64,000 nucleotides of DNA from Xanthocytophaga flava (lineage in GTDB: Bacteria; Bacteroidota; Bacteroidia; Cytophagales; 172606-1): contig JASJOS010000006.1 of assembly GCA_030068525.1 (NCBI GenBank), forward strand, positions 248,001 to 312,000. The letters are read 5' to 3'. The position numbers were made by a program, and so were the translations under genes. The notes under the pieces were generated by a model. The model was not told where the DNA came from. It was given only the letters and a program-made list of their open reading frames with translations, and made no database searches. Position 1 is the stretch's first letter, and each line of letters starts with the position of its first letter. Shown here piece by piece: positions 8,616 through 18,029 of this stretch.

Positions 8616-8841
8616 GGTTGTATAATACAGAATAAGTGTAAAGTTTTACAAATAGCGAAGGAAAGCAAATGTATACTTTTGTCTTAATAAACTCTAAAAC
8701 GATAAGCGAATTAGTAATAAGAAGAAGAGTACAAGCTATAGCTGCTTTTAGAGAAATACTTATATGTATGAACAAAGATTGTTTTTAAGAACACTTTAAT
8801 CAACCTATACTTCAATGGATTTTAAACCACAAAAAAGCAAC

Positions 8842-9423
8842 ATGAACAAACTATTCACAGTGATTTTACTGTTTGTATCTGTATATTCGTCAATAGCTCA
8901 AACCAAGAGCAAGCAAGTAGCGAAAAAAGGAGAGAAGAAGTCTGTCGATGTATCAGTCTCAGAAGACCAGGATGCTGGGTTTCCTCTTGCCGGAACTTGG
9001 ATGTTAAAGGCAGCACAGGTACTTCTTCCGGATGGAAGTCTGGTTACAGACACCGCCTATGGGAAAAACGCAAAAGGTATTTTGATGATTGATTCCGATG
9101 GACAGTACTCCTTGCAGATTTTTCGACCAGATCGTCCTAAGTTTGCCTCAGGGGATAAGAAGCGAGGAACGCCTAAGGAATATGAATCTGCTCTTTTAGG
9201 AATCAGTACGCATGTAGGGCATATCAAAATGGATACTGTGAATAAGTTATTAACATTTCAGATTGACAATGCTGCTTATCCAAACTGGGAGAATACAACG
9301 CAAACTCGACAGTTTAGACTTTCGGATGATGAATTATACTATCAAGTGCCATCCACAGCCGCTGCCGGTACAACTGCTGTGTCGGTTTGGAAACGTGTAA
9401 AAAAAAGTAAAGCAAGAAAATAG
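8842..9423 (+). CDS. Exported lipocalin-like domain protein
   Basis: 193 residues. A signal peptide (MNKLFTVILLFVSVYSSIAQ) is followed by a lysine-rich linker and a lipocalin-like beta-barrel domain (PLAGTWMLKAAQVLLPDGS, then KGILMIDSDGQYSLQIFRP) of the kind often annotated as lipocalin_4. The start at 8842 is preferred because it gives a compact signal peptide and has an A-rich leader (CACAAAAAAGCAAC); an in-frame ATG at 8815 would add nine residues. Lipocalin-like domains bind small hydrophobic molecules; the ligand is not known. It is divergent from an AraC regulator. The reading frame remains open for 58 codons after its TAG stop (see the next feature). Confidence 0.75.
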   Translation: MNKLFTVILLFVSVYSSIAQTKSKQVAKKGEKKSVDVSVSEDQDAGFPLAGTWMLKAAQVLLPDGSLVTDTAYGKNAKGILMIDSDGQYSLQIFRPDRPKFASGDKKRGTPKEYESALLGISTHVGHIKMDTVNKLLTFQIDNAAYPNWENTTQTRQFRLSDDELYYQVPSTAAAGTTAVSVWKRVKKSKARK

Positions 9424-9600
9424 GTTTGTTGGTTACTGATTTCCTATCTCCTTTTCCTGGGATCGTTTGTCGGATGGCTATTTCCCATTCATAAAAAACA
9501 TTACTCCTTTAGAAATACCATTTCGACTACAACTTATGCATTATTGGCTACTTTTTTATTTGTAATCGTTGTGACCTTTGCCTCATCACAAAATCAATAA
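9424..9600 (+). pseudogene. In-frame remnant of a small membrane protein
   Basis: Directly after the TAG of the lipocalin-like gene and in the same frame there are 58 open codons ending in TAA at 9598-9600. They encode two convincing membrane spans (WLLISYLLFLGSFVGWLFPI and YALLATFLFVIVVTFASS) joined by a basic loop. No ATG, GTG or TTG is available at its front, so it is probably the C-terminal end of a lost membrane gene left by a deletion, or a rare stop-readthrough extension. Confidence 0.4.
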
Positions 9601-9615
9601 AAAACGTAGAATACT

Positions 9616-10356
9616 ATGGAACGTACATTGGAAGGTAAGGTCATTGCTATTACAGGGGCTAGTAGTGGTATAGGTGAAGCAACTGCATTGTTGCTGGCAG
9701 AAAAAGGAGCTAAGGTTGTATTGGGGGCACGCAGAACGGAACGTTTGCAAAGTCTCTCGGATCGTATTGAGTCAGCAGGAGGATCTTGTATCTGGTTAGA
9801 AGCAGATGTAACCCAGCGGAACGATCTCCAAAAGCTGGTGGATCTGGCTTGTGAACGGTTTGGAACACTGGATGTGATAATCAATAATGCCGGGGTAGGA
9901 CAGTTGTCGCGTATAGATGAACTGGATATAGAAGGGTGGGAGCAAATGATAGATGTGAATCTGAAAGGGGTATTATATGGAATTGCAGCCGCTATGCCTG
10001 TGTTTCTGAAACAAGGCTCAGGGCATATAATAAATGTAATCTCTACATCGGGAATTAAAATTGTACCTACACAAGGTGTATATGCCGGAACCAAAAATGC
10101 GGTTCGTACTATTACAGAAGCGCTACGGCAGGAGTCGGCTGGACAGGTACGGGTAACAGGTATTTCTCCTGGATTTGTTCAGACAGAGATGCCCAATGCT
10201 ATGAAGAATGCAACCATGAAAAATGCGATTAGAGATACCATGGAATCAATTGCCATTTCTCCTCAGGCTATTGCCCAAGCTATTGCGTTTGCCATTGAGC
10301 AACCATCAGATGTAGAAATCGGAGACCTTGTCATTCGGCCTTCTGTACAGAATTGA
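9616..10356 (+). CDS. Short-chain dehydrogenase/reductase (SDR)
   Basis: 246 residues, a classical SDR: the cofactor motif TGASSGIGEA at about 14-23, NNAG at about 91-94, the catalytic serine near STSG, and the YAGTK Tyr/Lys pair at about 155-159. The residue pattern after strand 2 (GARRTERL) has the arginines that favour NADP(H). It is a cytoplasmic oxidoreductase of unknown substrate. The AraC gene 64 bp downstream on the same strand probably shares its transcript or regulates it, a common pairing in Bacteroidota. Confidence 0.92.
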   Translation: MERTLEGKVIAITGASSGIGEATALLLAEKGAKVVLGARRTERLQSLSDRIESAGGSCIWLEADVTQRNDLQKLVDLACERFGTLDVIINNAGVGQLSRIDELDIEGWEQMIDVNLKGVLYGIAAAMPVFLKQGSGHIINVISTSGIKIVPTQGVYAGTKNAVRTITEALRQESAGQVRVTGISPGFVQTEMPNAMKNATMKNAIRDTMESIAISPQAIAQAIAFAIEQPSDVEIGDLVIRPSVQN

Positions 10357-10420
10357 GCGTATTGTTGCCCGGTAGGCTGGGGAAACTTCCTCCTTATATG
10401 TTATTGCTACTATTTCAATT

Positions 10421-11332
10421 ATGAAAACAACAGCAGAACAACCTTATATTTTTGAGAATATCTCTGATCTGATGCGGCGCCTGGAGCAGCCTAAGCCTTT
10501 ACACCCGTTGGTAGCATTAGTAAACTATGGTAGCATTAAAGTAAATGTGGCAGATGTTGGACAACGGTTTGGGTTAAATTTTTATAAGATTTCCTTTAAA
10601 ATAGATTTCAAAGGACAGGTCAGGTATGGACAAGGATATTATGATTTTGAAGAAGGAGGATTGGCATTTCTGGCTCCCAACCAGATTGTTACTGCCTACG
10701 AACAAGAGAAAACATATGAAGGGTATACCTTTTTCTTTCATCCTGATTTCATCCGGAATCACCCCTTGGGAAAACGCATTCATACCTATGGTTTTTTCTC
10801 CTATGCTGTTTCCGAGGCATTGTTTTTATCAGAAAAAGAAAAAGAAACTATTAGGTCTGTTTTTAACCATATTGCATTGGAACTGGAAAATAATATTGAT
10901 CAGTTTAGCCAGGATGTGATGATTTCACAGATAGAATTGTTACTCAATTATAGTAACCGATTTTACCACAGACAGTTTCTTACTCGTAAAACAGTGCACA
11001 ATGAATGGCTGGAACAAATGAATAGTTTTTTAGCTGATAGACTCGATAATGCGGTGTTGAGTGGTTTGCCCAATGCACACGAACTGGCTGATTACTTGAA
11101 AGTGTCACCACGCTATCTGACAGATATGCTGAAAACACTAACAGGCCAGAATACACAACAGTATATTCATGGCTTGTTAATGGAAAAAGCCAAAGATCTG
11201 CTAAGCATCAGTCAACTGAGTATATCAGAAATAGCCTATAAACTGGGATTTGAACATCCCCAGTCTTTTCATAAACTGTTTAAACAAAAGATGGGGATGT
11301 CACCTGTGGCATTCAGGCAGTCGTTTGAGTAA
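10421..11332 (+). CDS. AraC family transcriptional regulator
   Basis: 303 residues with an N-terminal sensor domain of the cupin type and a C-terminal AraC double helix-turn-helix (residues about 205-300; PNAHELADYLKVSPRYLTDM and ISEIAYKLGFEHPQSFHKLF). It follows the SDR gene closely in the same direction and so likely controls it. The start ATG at 10421 is the only strong choice. Confidence 0.92.
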   Translation: MKTTAEQPYIFENISDLMRRLEQPKPLHPLVALVNYGSIKVNVADVGQRFGLNFYKISFKIDFKGQVRYGQGYYDFEEGGLAFLAPNQIVTAYEQEKTYEGYTFFFHPDFIRNHPLGKRIHTYGFFSYAVSEALFLSEKEKETIRSVFNHIALELENNIDQFSQDVMISQIELLLNYSNRFYHRQFLTRKTVHNEWLEQMNSFLADRLDNAVLSGLPNAHELADYLKVSPRYLTDMLKTLTGQNTQQYIHGLLMEKAKDLLSISQLSISEIAYKLGFEHPQSFHKLFKQKMGMSPVAFRQSFE

Positions 11333-11371
11333 TAATAATGTTGTTTTAATATAACTTTGTTTCGTTTACAT

Positions 11372-12382
11372 TCATGACAACTCCTGCATAATCTCAGCAA
11401 AAATCCGATAGGAGTTTAACCGATCCTCATGGTGGTAAATATGTGAGGCAACCATGATCTCATTTACCCCTGTTTGTTTCAGAAACTCAGTTGTTTGTTG
11501 TTTTACTGTTTCTTTGCTACCTACAAAAGTATATTTTAACATACGTTGCAGGGCAGGATCATGAGAAAGCTGGCGTAACTGAGGTGTCATGTCAATCGGT
11601 TCCTGCATGTAATCACTTTGTCCGGTAAGTACACCAACAATCAGACGGATTAATGTAGTAGAGATACGTTCAGCTTGCTGATCCGTTTCTGCCGCAATGA
11701 CATTGATACAGGCAATAGTATACGGTTCCTGTAAGAATGACGAAGGCTTAAACTCATTGTAGTATATATGCAAAGCCTCGAATAATTGGGCAGGGGCAAA
11801 GTGGCTAGCAAACGCATAGGGTAATCCCAATTTGGCTGCCAGATGGGCACTGTCAGTGCTTGATCCCAATATATAGATAGGAACAGAAACTCCTTCTGCG
11901 ACTGTTGCACGAACTTTAGCACCCTTATTGTTTAATGAAAAATACTGCTGAATCTGCTTAATCTCTTCCGGAAACTGGTAGACAGATTGCATCCTGTCTG
12001 AACGGATAGCATGCGCTGTAACCTGGTCTGTACCTGGTGCTCTACCCAGACCAAGATCAATGCGATCAGGGTATAGAGAGCCAAGGGTGCCGAATTGTTC
12101 AGAAACAATAAGGGGAGAGTGATTGGGTAGCATCACACCTCCTGAGCCTACCCGTATTTTTTTAGTACCTCCGGCAATATGGCCGATTAGTACTGAAGGG
12201 GCTGAACTGGCAATACTTACCATGTTGTGGTGCTCGGCTAGCCAAAAACGTTTATAACCCAGTTCTTCGGCTTTTTGCGCAAGGTCAAGGCTTTTTTCGA
12301 ATGTTTGGGCTGGAGAATTGCCACTGGCTACACTGGCTAGTTCCAATATAGAATAAGAGAGAGACTTTCGGTTACTTGTCAT
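11372..12382 (-). CDS. LLM class flavin-dependent oxidoreductase (luciferase-like)
   Basis: 336 residues of the bacterial-luciferase-like monooxygenase superfamily: KRFWLAEHHNM near residue 45, VGSGGVMLPNHSPL near 80 and DLGLGRAPGTD near 112, which mark the F420/FMN-binding barrel. The closest type is the MsnO8/YhbW-like subgroup. It uses reduced flavin and oxygen on an unknown substrate. It is divergent from an HxlR gene, 115 bp away, and HxlR proteins usually control an adjacent redox or detoxification gene. Confidence 0.92.
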   Translation of the reverse strand: MTSNRKSLSYSILELASVASGNSPAQTFEKSLDLAQKAEELGYKRFWLAEHHNMVSIASSAPSVLIGHIAGGTKKIRVGSGGVMLPNHSPLIVSEQFGTLGSLYPDRIDLGLGRAPGTDQVTAHAIRSDRMQSVYQFPEEIKQIQQYFSLNNKGAKVRATVAEGVSVPIYILGSSTDSAHLAAKLGLPYAFASHFAPAQLFEALHIYYNEFKPSSFLQEPYTIACINVIAAETDQQAERISTTLIRLIVGVLTGQSDYMQEPIDMTPQLRQLSHDPALQRMLKYTFVGSKETVKQQTTEFLKQTGVNEIMVASHIYHHEDRLNSYRIFAEIMQELS

Positions 12383-12450
12383 TTTTCACTGATTTGAAAA
12401 AAAGAAACTGTTGCTCTTTAGTTACACAAAGGAACTAAGGTTAGTTCGGA

Positions 12451-12486
12451 TTTGTAACCATTTATAATCTGATAGTGGTAACTTTG
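12451..12486 (+). promoter_or_regulatory. Candidate promoter of the HxlR gene
   Basis: TTTG at 12451-12454 and TAACTTTG at 12479-12486 fit the Bacteroidota minus-33 and minus-7 boxes, though the 24-bp spacer is long. GTTAC (12421) and GTAAC (12454) form an inverted repeat and GTAAC-like words recur near 12478 and 12490, which would suit an HxlR dimer site between the divergent genes. The operator assignment is inference. Confidence 0.35.
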
Positions 12487-12497
12487 AAGTAACTAAA

Positions 12498-12881
12498 ATG
12501 AATCGCGAAAAATTTGCCTACAGTTCCTGTCCACTGGTAAAAGCTATGACAGCTCTGGGTTCCAAGTGGAAACCAATTATTGTATGCGTGATTCGGGATA
12601 AGAAAGTCCGCTTTGGACAACTGGCAGCTATTATGGATGTCATCTCCCGAAAAGTTCTTACCGACCAATTGCGTGAACTAGAGGCGGATGGTATTCTGAT
12701 TCGGGAAGAATTTAAGGAATTGCCACCTCGTGTCGAATATAGCCTTACACAGAAAGGACTGGATTTGTTACCGATTTTCTCTTTGCTGGAAGAGTGGGAG
12801 ACCAAATATGATCCACAATCAGAAGTGATACATTCGGCAGTGCATTCGTTACATGAGCCTATGCTTGCCGAAAAGGACTAA
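12498..12881 (+). CDS. HxlR family transcriptional regulator
   Basis: 127 residues with the HxlR-type winged helix: CPLVKAMTALGSKWKPIIV near the N-terminus, FGQLAAIMDVISRKVLTDQL as the recognition region, and RVEYSLTQKG as the wing. The cysteine in SSCPLVK matches the redox- or quinone-sensing cysteine known in several family members. It lies divergent from the LLM oxidoreductase gene, its probable target. The start ATG lies only 11 bp after the proposed minus-7 box, so the leader would be very short. Confidence 0.92.
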   Translation: MNREKFAYSSCPLVKAMTALGSKWKPIIVCVIRDKKVRFGQLAAIMDVISRKVLTDQLRELEADGILIREEFKELPPRVEYSLTQKGLDLLPIFSLLEEWETKYDPQSEVIHSAVHSLHEPMLAEKD

Positions 12882-13086
12882 AGGTATCAGTACTTGTGCT
12901 CAACTTAATTCTTTCCGGAATAGAGTGTACTACAAAATCAACTTAAATAGATGTAATAGTTTGTCGGTTTACTTTTTCATAAAAGGAGGAACCAGATTTC
13001 TGATCGGTTTGTGTGGCACAGTTCTTTAGTAGGTGTTAGCATAGTTTAACTATTTAACCATATTTACAATTTAAAATAATACAACT

Positions 13087-13356
13087 ATGGGACTTCTGAC
13101 CTGGATTATTTTCGGACTTATAGCTGGTGCCTTGGCAAAATTGATCATGCCAGGTGACCAATCAAATAGCTGGCTTACTACTATCTTATTAGGCATTGTA
13201 GGTGCCGTTCTTGGTGGATTTATTGCGTCTGCCATTGGCTGGGGAAGCGTGGATGGCTTCAATTTTAGAAGCCTGCTGATAGCCATTGGAGGATCATTGG
13301 TGTTACTTTGGATTTATGCGATGGTTGCCAAACCACGTAGCCGAACCAGAGTATAA
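13087..13356 (+). CDS. GlsB/YeaQ/YmgE family (transglycosylase-associated) membrane protein
   Basis: 89 residues, almost wholly three membrane helices with small-residue motifs (LTWIIFGLIAGALAKLIMPG, ILLGIVGAVLGGFIASAIG, LLIAIGGSLVLLWIYAMV). This is the GlsB/YeaQ/YmgE family of inner-membrane proteins linked with envelope and general stress. It stands alone and is closed by a clear terminator at 13371. Its biochemical role is not known. Confidence 0.9.
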   Translation: MGLLTWIIFGLIAGALAKLIMPGDQSNSWLTTILLGIVGAVLGGFIASAIGWGSVDGFNFRSLLIAIGGSLVLLWIYAMVAKPRSRTRV

Positions 13357-13370
13357 GCATACTCTATACT

Positions 13371-13416
13371 AAATAAGCCACTGAGTATCTAAGGATAGTT
13401 AGTGGCTTATTTGTTT
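13371..13416 (+). terminator. Intrinsic terminator of the GlsB-like gene
   Basis: A perfect 12-bp stem, AAATAAGCCACT (13371-13382) with AGTGGCTTATTT (13401-13412), followed by TTTGTTTCTT. Confidence 0.8.
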
Positions 13417-13502
13417 CTTATCTAGTGCAAACAGGCTGCCTGGATTGAAAGAAAGCTTGGCTTGATATACAAACCTAAGATTCTAAATGACCAGATCTGA
13501 CA

Positions 13503-14297
13503 ATGAATAATGTAAATATAGTTAATAAAGAAGATACAAACAGTTTGAATGCAATCCCAAACCTATATATAGGCACGTCAGGCTGGAGTTATCGCTGGAA
13601 AGAACTATTTTACCCACTTAACTTAGCATCTTCTGACTATTTACCTTACTACGCCACTCGATTTAATGCCACCGAAATCAATAGTAGTTTCTACCACTTT
13701 ACTATGACTAAAACTATTGAGAAATGGTTACATAGTACCCCTTCTACATTTCAGTTTGCGGCAAAATTGCATCAGGAAATTACCCATAAACGCAAGTTTG
13801 TTGATTGTGCCCAACTATTGGAAAAGTTTATGTCACGTTATCAGCTAATGGGTAACCGACTGGGGCCAGTACTGATTCAGCTTGCATCGAGTTTTCACTT
13901 TGATAAATCTCTAACTGAAGATTTTTTTTCCCTGCTACGGGAAAAATATCCTACTCAACCTTTTGCACTGGAAGTTCGTCATAAATCATGGTTTGTGGAG
14001 GACTCTCTGGACCTGATGCGGGATAGAGAAATCAGCTTTGTTATTTCGAGTGGTGGTAAGCGGTTTCCAGGTCTTGAAATTACTACTACAAATACTGTAT
14101 ATATGCGTTTACATGGAGATGAGGTGTTGTATTCCTCTTCATATTCGGACGAGAAACTGGAAAAATATGCCTTAATGATCAAGGATTGGCTGTTGGATGG
14201 AAAAGAAATCTGGGTGTTTTTTAATAATACTATTCAGGGACATGCTATTACAGACTCCAGGAGATTATATACTATGATAGAAGAGCTTACCCAATAG
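13503..14297 (+). CDS. DUF72 domain-containing protein
   Basis: 264 residues of the DUF72 (YecE-like) TIM-barrel family: IGTSGWSYRWKELFYP near the N-terminus, NATEINSSFYHF near 57, FALEVRHKSWF near 155 and the C-terminal VFFNNTIQGHAITDS. The core positions are intact, so it looks functional. The family has no settled reaction, although its fold and conserved acidic residues suggest a nuclease or lyase. It stands convergent with a GNAT gene. Confidence 0.92.
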   Translation: MNNVNIVNKEDTNSLNAIPNLYIGTSGWSYRWKELFYPLNLASSDYLPYYATRFNATEINSSFYHFTMTKTIEKWLHSTPSTFQFAAKLHQEITHKRKFVDCAQLLEKFMSRYQLMGNRLGPVLIQLASSFHFDKSLTEDFFSLLREKYPTQPFALEVRHKSWFVEDSLDLMRDREISFVISSGGKRFPGLEITTTNTVYMRLHGDEVLYSSSYSDEKLEKYALMIKDWLLDGKEIWVFFNNTIQGHAITDSRRLYTMIEELTQ

Positions 14298-14344
14298 TTA
14301 GTAGCAAGCTCTCTACTGTTTATAGCTAATAGAAGATAGAGTTA

Positions 14345-14941
14345 TTAGTCTAAAACAGTTACTCCCAGCATTTGAAGCAGATGTGCCTTAACATGTTGCC
14401 AATCCTGATCAATGATACTATAGGACGCTGAATTCCTTTTGGTTCCATTATCCCGGACCATATCATTTCGGATAATACCTTCAAACTGTCCTCCAATCTT
14501 CTCAATTGCTTTTCTTGACCTTATATTCGTTTCATCTGTCTTAATATGCACTCTTTGAATATCCAGATATTCAAAGCAATACTGCAAAAGGAGAAATTTA
14601 CATTCTGTATTAATACCGCTTCCCCAATAGTCCGACTGCATCCAGGTAAAACCTATTTCCAGCTTTTTGTGTTTGGGCTGAATATCCATATAGCGTGTGC
14701 TTCCTATTATTTGCTCCTTGTAGAAAATAGTAAAGGGAAATTGGCTTCCCCTTTCTCTTTCTTCCAATGCTGCTGGTAAGGTGGCTTTAAAATTTTCAGG
14801 ATTAGCGAGGTCAAAGGGATAAAATTGCCAGATTTTTTCCTCTGAGGCCAGCTTTTCCAGCGCATCAAAATGAGCTTTGTCTAAGGAAACAAGTTCTATC
14901 AGTTGGCCTTTTAGTACCAGAGGTGTTTTTATAAGATTCAT
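14345..14941 (-). CDS. GNAT family N-acetyltransferase (RimJ/RimL-like)
   Basis: 198 residues, an acetyl-CoA-dependent N-acetyltransferase of the type acting on ribosomal or other protein N-termini. Signs are EIGFTWMQSDYWGSGINTE (pyrophosphate-binding loop region) and IQRVHIKTDETNIRSRKAIEKIGGQFEG, which is the conserved RimJ-like end. Length is typical. The substrate is unknown. The gene is convergent with the DUF72 gene. Confidence 0.9.
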   Translation of the reverse strand: MNLIKTPLVLKGQLIELVSLDKAHFDALEKLASEEKIWQFYPFDLANPENFKATLPAALEERERGSQFPFTIFYKEQIIGSTRYMDIQPKHKKLEIGFTWMQSDYWGSGINTECKFLLLQYCFEYLDIQRVHIKTDETNIRSRKAIEKIGGQFEGIIRNDMVRDNGTKRNSASYSIIDQDWQHVKAHLLQMLGVTVLD

Positions 14942-15628
14942 ATTTTTTTATTGATGATCGGATTCAGAAGTGGATACTATACCAATACTGATGAAAACTA
15001 CATATAAACCTACTATTCTGGAAGATTTTTCAAAAACTAACTTGCTAAAAATTAGTATAATAGTTTAATAAACATGTTGCCTGAATGAAATATAAATCTG
15101 GTTAACTGAAACACTAGCTACCATAAATCGTATTCATGTAAATATTATCACAACAAGTTAATCTTTCCCCATTCTAAAAGTTAATATTTTTTCAGTAGAG
15201 AAGAAGATATATCCTGTTGTTTTGAGTTTTTAAACTTATAGTTTGCTAGTAGTCAAATAGTTTGTCTTCTTTTTATATGAGTAGTTTATATTGAAATTAA
15301 TAAAATAACCTGAAAGGCTGAAAAGCAAAAGAAAAAGTAGGAATTATGTGAATTTAGAAATTCCTTACATTTTATACTGTTTATACAGAAACCGGTAACA
15401 GCATGAATACGCTTTTTTTTTAGATAAAAACAAATTCTGACCAGATGAAAAAAGAGCATACGTTTATAAATAGGTATTGGATTGATAGTTTTACTTAAAA
15501 CTATTACACTCAATAGATACAATGCATTTGTGAAAAGATTACCATCTCTCTTTGCTCTACTTTTGTCTTCTACCAGATCGGGATAAAAGATCTGTTATAG
15601 TGTAGCTTCAGTCAATTTGTGGAAGGGT
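14942..15628. other. Gene-free AT-rich stretch upstream of the chemosensory cluster
   Basis: About 690 bp of AT-rich DNA. A 78-codon open frame on the minus strand at 15286-15522 has an unlikely composition and is not accepted. The only other feature seen is the possible promoter near 15558. The length suggests a long leader or control region for the cluster. Confidence 0.5.
15558..15565 (+). promoter_or_regulatory. Possible minus-7 box of the chemosensory operon
   Basis: TACTTTTG fits TAnnTTTG and lies 63 bp upstream of the cheY start. A TTTG at 15527-15530 is 27 bp away, longer than usual, so the minus-33 partner is uncertain. Confidence 0.35.
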
Positions 15629-16000
15629 ATGAAAAAAACAGTACTTGTTGTGGAAGATTTCGCAAGCATTCGCGACTTCGTTTGTGAGATATTAGAAAAG
15701 AAGGGGTATCATGCTATTAAAACAACAAATGGCAATGAGGCTCTGGAAGTACTTTCTCGTCAGGCAGAAGAGATAAGTCTTGTATTATCAGACTATAACA
15801 TGCCTGAATGTACTGGGATGGAACTCTTAAAAAAGATCAAAGCCAAGCCGGCAACCTTCCCTATTCCTGTTGTCTTTCTAACCACAGAATCAGATCCGGT
15901 CAAAATGCGCACGGCAAAAGATGCCGGCCTGGCGGCCTGGGTAAGAAAACCTTATAAAGCAGATACCTTCTTTGCCTTGCTTGAAAATCTTTCCAGATAA
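15629..16000 (+). CDS. cheY: CheY-type single-domain response regulator
   Basis: 123 residues, a stand-alone receiver domain. The acidic pair is ED (residues 9-10), the phosphorylated aspartate is D55 in LSDYNMP, the switch threonine is in FLTTES and the lysine in VRKPYKA. The ATG at 15629, preceded by GGAAGG, is chosen over an in-frame TTG at 15617. Its stop codon overlaps the cheA start (TAATG), showing translational coupling. It should carry the signal from CheA to the output, which in gliding Bacteroidota need not be a flagellar motor. Confidence 0.92.
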   Translation: MKKTVLVVEDFASIRDFVCEILEKKGYHAIKTTNGNEALEVLSRQAEEISLVLSDYNMPECTGMELLKKIKAKPATFPIPVVFLTTESDPVKMRTAKDAGLAAWVRKPYKADTFFALLENLSR

Positions 16001-17994
16001 TGGATAAGAATCAGCAGCGGTTTGTGGCGGATGCACTCGATCTGCTTAACGAACTAGATGAGGGACTAATGCAACTGGAGGCAACCCCCTTTGCAACTGC
16101 ACCTCTTGAACAGGTTTTTCGTACGATGCATACACTGAAAGGTGGTGCCAACATGTTCGGTTTTGATAATATTGGTCAACTAGCTCATCAGTTGGAGACT
16201 ATATATGATTTTGTTCGACAAGGTAAGTTACAGGTCACAGATCGGCTAATTAGTATTACGCTTAATTCGTTTGACAAAGTCAGATCTTTGTTACAGGAAA
16301 AGGATTTTGCTAAAATTACCCATATTGATGCCTTAAAAGAATCATATCAGGCTGCCCTTGGTTTTTTGCATCAGTTTCAGGCAGACTCTCTAACTTCTTT
16401 TTCGGCTGTACCATCCAGTGAAGGAATGGCAACCTATCTGATTCAAGTAAAGCCTACTATTGCTATTACAGAAGATGGTACACATCCATTGATATTTATA
16501 GTTCAGGATATTGCAGATCTGGGACCAACGTTGATTTATCTGGCAAAAAAAGAAAATGGAGAAATAGACTATTGGAATATTTGTATCAGCACAACAGTTT
16601 CGCAGCCTGAACTGGAGAGTTATTTTATTTTCGTTGAAGATGAATCTCAGGTTATATTTACACAGATTGCTTTCACTAATGCCCTGGAGGATGAAAAATT
16701 TCGTTCTTATATAGAAAGTTATTATCGTGGTGAGTTAAGTCTGGAAGAGCTGACCGTTATGGTGAGTCAGTTTTCGACTCAGAGCTCTGTTTCTTTGGAT
16801 GAAACCGAAATTGAAAGTGCTGGTTCTTCTCAAAAAGGAGATTCGGATACGATCATCAAAGTAAGCAAACGTAAAATTGATGAGTTACTTAATCTGGTTA
16901 GTGAACTAATCATCCTGCAGGCGCAGCTTTCTACCATCAACTCCCATCTGAATGCCCATAGCTTAAATCATGTAACCGAACAACTTGAACTAGTCACCAA
17001 TCGGCTGCGAGATACATCTCTGGAGATTGGTCTTGTACCTATTGAAACATTGGTTACCCGTTTTAAACGTTTGGTACGGGATGTTTCCAAAACCTTGGGA
17101 AAGAAGATAAATTTTCTCTCTGAAGGCACAGAAACAGAGATGGATAAAGATGTGATTGAGGTAATGGCAGAGCCGATTATGCATATCATCCGAAACAGTA
17201 TTGATCATGGAGTTGAATCTGTAGAACAACGGAAAGCAGTAGGTAAGTCAGAGTATGGTTCTGTCAAGTTAAAAGCATTTAATTCTGGCGGATTTATACA
17301 TATCCATATCAGTGATGACGGAAAAGGGATTAATCCCGAACGTGTGTTACAGAAAGCCATTGAAAATGGACTGGTTCAGGCTCATGACTCATTATCAGAA
17401 GAAGAAATTCTCAAATTTATTTTTCATCCCGGTCTTTCTACCGCTACCCATGTTTCGGATATTTCCGGACGGGGTGTAGGGATGGATGTGGTCAAACAAA
17501 AGATTACCGAATTGCGGGGTAGTATTGTGATTAAAAATAGGATTGGACAGGGTGTCAGCTTTCAGATTAAACTCCCGCTATCTCGCTCTATCATCGAAGG
17601 GTTGTTAGTCAAAGTCGCACAGACTCATTATATAATTCCACTGAACCTGGTTGAACAGATCAACCGACTTCCCTATGAATCATTGAATCGGGACAATCAT
17701 CTCAACAAGACCATTCTGGTAAATGAAGAGTTGTTGCCCGTTTTTTCCCTTTCCCGGCAGTTTCACCAGGATAGGATTCCACCCAAAACCGCAGATGTCA
17801 TTACTATACTGGCTAATGGCAGGAAAAAAGGATTGGTCGTAGACCGTACTGAAGGCAAAATCCAAGCCGTATTAAAGCCTCTGGGTGATGTATACCGACA
17901 GCAGGATTTTATTGCTGGTAGTTCCATTCTGGGAGATGGCAGCCTGGCCTTTGTACTGGATCCGGATCGTCTTTTCCAATTAGAATCTATCTAA
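16000..17994 (+). CDS. cheA: Chemotaxis histidine kinase CheA
   Basis: 664 residues. Domain order: HPt (residues 1-110) with phospho-histidine H44 in MHTLKGGANMF; a middle region (about 140-270) that does not look like enteric P2; dimerisation helices (about 290-355, IKVSKRKIDELLNLVSELII); HATPase (about 360-520) with N box HIIRNSIDHGVES, G1 ISDDGKGI and G2 GRGVGMDVV; and a CheW-like P5 domain (about 525-664). All catalytic parts are intact. It is coupled to cheY by a one-base overlap and followed by cheW after 35 bp. Confidence 0.96.
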   Translation: MDKNQQRFVADALDLLNELDEGLMQLEATPFATAPLEQVFRTMHTLKGGANMFGFDNIGQLAHQLETIYDFVRQGKLQVTDRLISITLNSFDKVRSLLQEKDFAKITHIDALKESYQAALGFLHQFQADSLTSFSAVPSSEGMATYLIQVKPTIAITEDGTHPLIFIVQDIADLGPTLIYLAKKENGEIDYWNICISTTVSQPELESYFIFVEDESQVIFTQIAFTNALEDEKFRSYIESYYRGELSLEELTVMVSQFSTQSSVSLDETEIESAGSSQKGDSDTIIKVSKRKIDELLNLVSELIILQAQLSTINSHLNAHSLNHVTEQLELVTNRLRDTSLEIGLVPIETLVTRFKRLVRDVSKTLGKKINFLSEGTETEMDKDVIEVMAEPIMHIIRNSIDHGVESVEQRKAVGKSEYGSVKLKAFNSGGFIHIHISDDGKGINPERVLQKAIENGLVQAHDSLSEEEILKFIFHPGLSTATHVSDISGRGVGMDVVKQKITELRGSIVIKNRIGQGVSFQIKLPLSRSIIEGLLVKVAQTHYIIPLNLVEQINRLPYESLNRDNHLNKTILVNEELLPVFSLSRQFHQDRIPPKTADVITILANGRKKGLVVDRTEGKIQAVLKPLGDVYRQQDFIAGSSILGDGSLAFVLDPDRLFQLESI

Positions 17995-18029
17995 TTCTTA
18001 CTATATATACACTAAGTACATATATATCC

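Noticed and set aside
15286-15522. 78-codon minus-strand frame upstream of cheY
   Set aside because: Composition is rich in Phe, Ile, Lys and Tyr as in random AT-rich DNA, with no leader or family resemblance.
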